NCBI GenBank assembly: GCA_018056585.1
Contig: JAGPFK010000077.1
Coordinates: 1 to 6,972 of the forward strand
DNA: 6,972 nucleotides
Source of the DNA: Clostridia bacterium
Lineage (GTDB): Bacteria > Bacillota > Clostridia > Saccharofermentanales > UBA5734
Direction: 5' to 3'
Shown here: positions 6,838 to 6,972 of the stretch, piece after piece
How the letters are laid out: the number at the start of each line of letters is the position of its first letter
Numbering within the stretch: position 1 is the first letter of the stretch
Position numbers and translations under genes: made by a program
Notes under the pieces: generated by a model
Databases searched by the model: none
Told to the model about the DNA's origin: nothing
What the model saw: the letters and a program-made list of their open reading frames with translations, nothing else

Positions 6838-6972
6838 TCAGCGGTAACGCTCACGTATACGAGAGCGCTCATATGGATCATACGGCGGATAGACCGGCCT
6901 TTGCGAGGGTTTCCCAATGCACACCCGAACCACGATCGCTCCAAAAAGAAATCCGCCAACATGCGCCCACCA
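6838..6972 (-). CDS. Rhomboid-like intramembrane serine protease, C-terminal fragment (5' part outside window)
   Basis: Reading inward from the right edge on the minus strand, an open frame gives 44 residues before TGA at 6840-6838. It begins WWAHVGGFLFGAIVV, the usual last catalytic helix of rhomboid proteases, where the His of AHxGG is the partner of the Ser in an upstream GxSG motif that is not in the window. A basic, proline- and tyrosine-rich tail follows (PVYPPYDPYE, then RSRIRERYR), a plausible cytoplasmic end. Rhomboids are membrane proteases that cut transmembrane segments. The fragment is short, so the family call rests on one motif and its context of a hydrophobic helix. The stop lies 33 bases before the response-regulator ATG with no terminator seen between, so the two may be co-transcribed. 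Confidence 0.72.
   Translation of the reverse strand, partial: WWAHVGGFLFGAIVVRVCIGKPSQRPVYPPYDPYERSRIRERYR

Overview
The window looks like a carbohydrate-uptake locus from a low-to-mid GC member of the Bacillota (Clostridia- or Paenibacillus-like). This is inferred from strong AGGAGG-type ribosome binding sites, a large lipobox solute-binding protein with two LplB/LplC-type permeases, and a YesN-type response regulator. No rRNA or other marker gene is present, so the taxonomy is an inference.

Plus strand, 1-5203: the 3' part of a glycoside hydrolase family 4 (GH4) gene, open at the left edge. After a 197-base gap come two inner-membrane permease genes of a CUT1-type sugar ABC importer, then a secreted lipoprotein that binds the substrate. 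The gap holds a perfect 15-bp dyad (TTGTAC-TAT-GTACAA) and a short tandem repeat, and is the best place for a transporter promoter and operator. No ATPase is encoded; importers of this type commonly borrow a shared MsmX-like ATPase. The gene set (GH4 enzyme, two permeases, large binding lipoprotein) parallels the Bacillus subtilis lplABCD locus, in which the GH4 enzyme is an alpha-galacturonidase. The order here is different: enzyme first, binding protein last.

A 12-bp hairpin at 5247-5279 separates the operon from convergent genes and probably terminates transcription from both sides.

Minus strand, 6972-5278: the last 44 codons of a rhomboid-like intramembrane protease (right edge), then 33 bases later a YesN-like response regulator (receiver domain, long middle region, AraC-type DNA-binding domain). 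No histidine kinase is visible. The simplest model is that an unseen kinase phosphorylates the regulator, which controls the convergent uptake operon. The imported oligosaccharide would then be cleaved in the cytoplasm by the NAD-dependent GH4 enzyme.

I see no CRISPR array, mobile element, tRNA or rRNA. The content is largely a recognisable metabolic locus. The most interesting points are an unusual CHNY active-site motif in the GH4 enzyme and the dyad upstream of the transporter. Four gene starts were set by ribosome binding sites; three of them lie inside a longer open frame.
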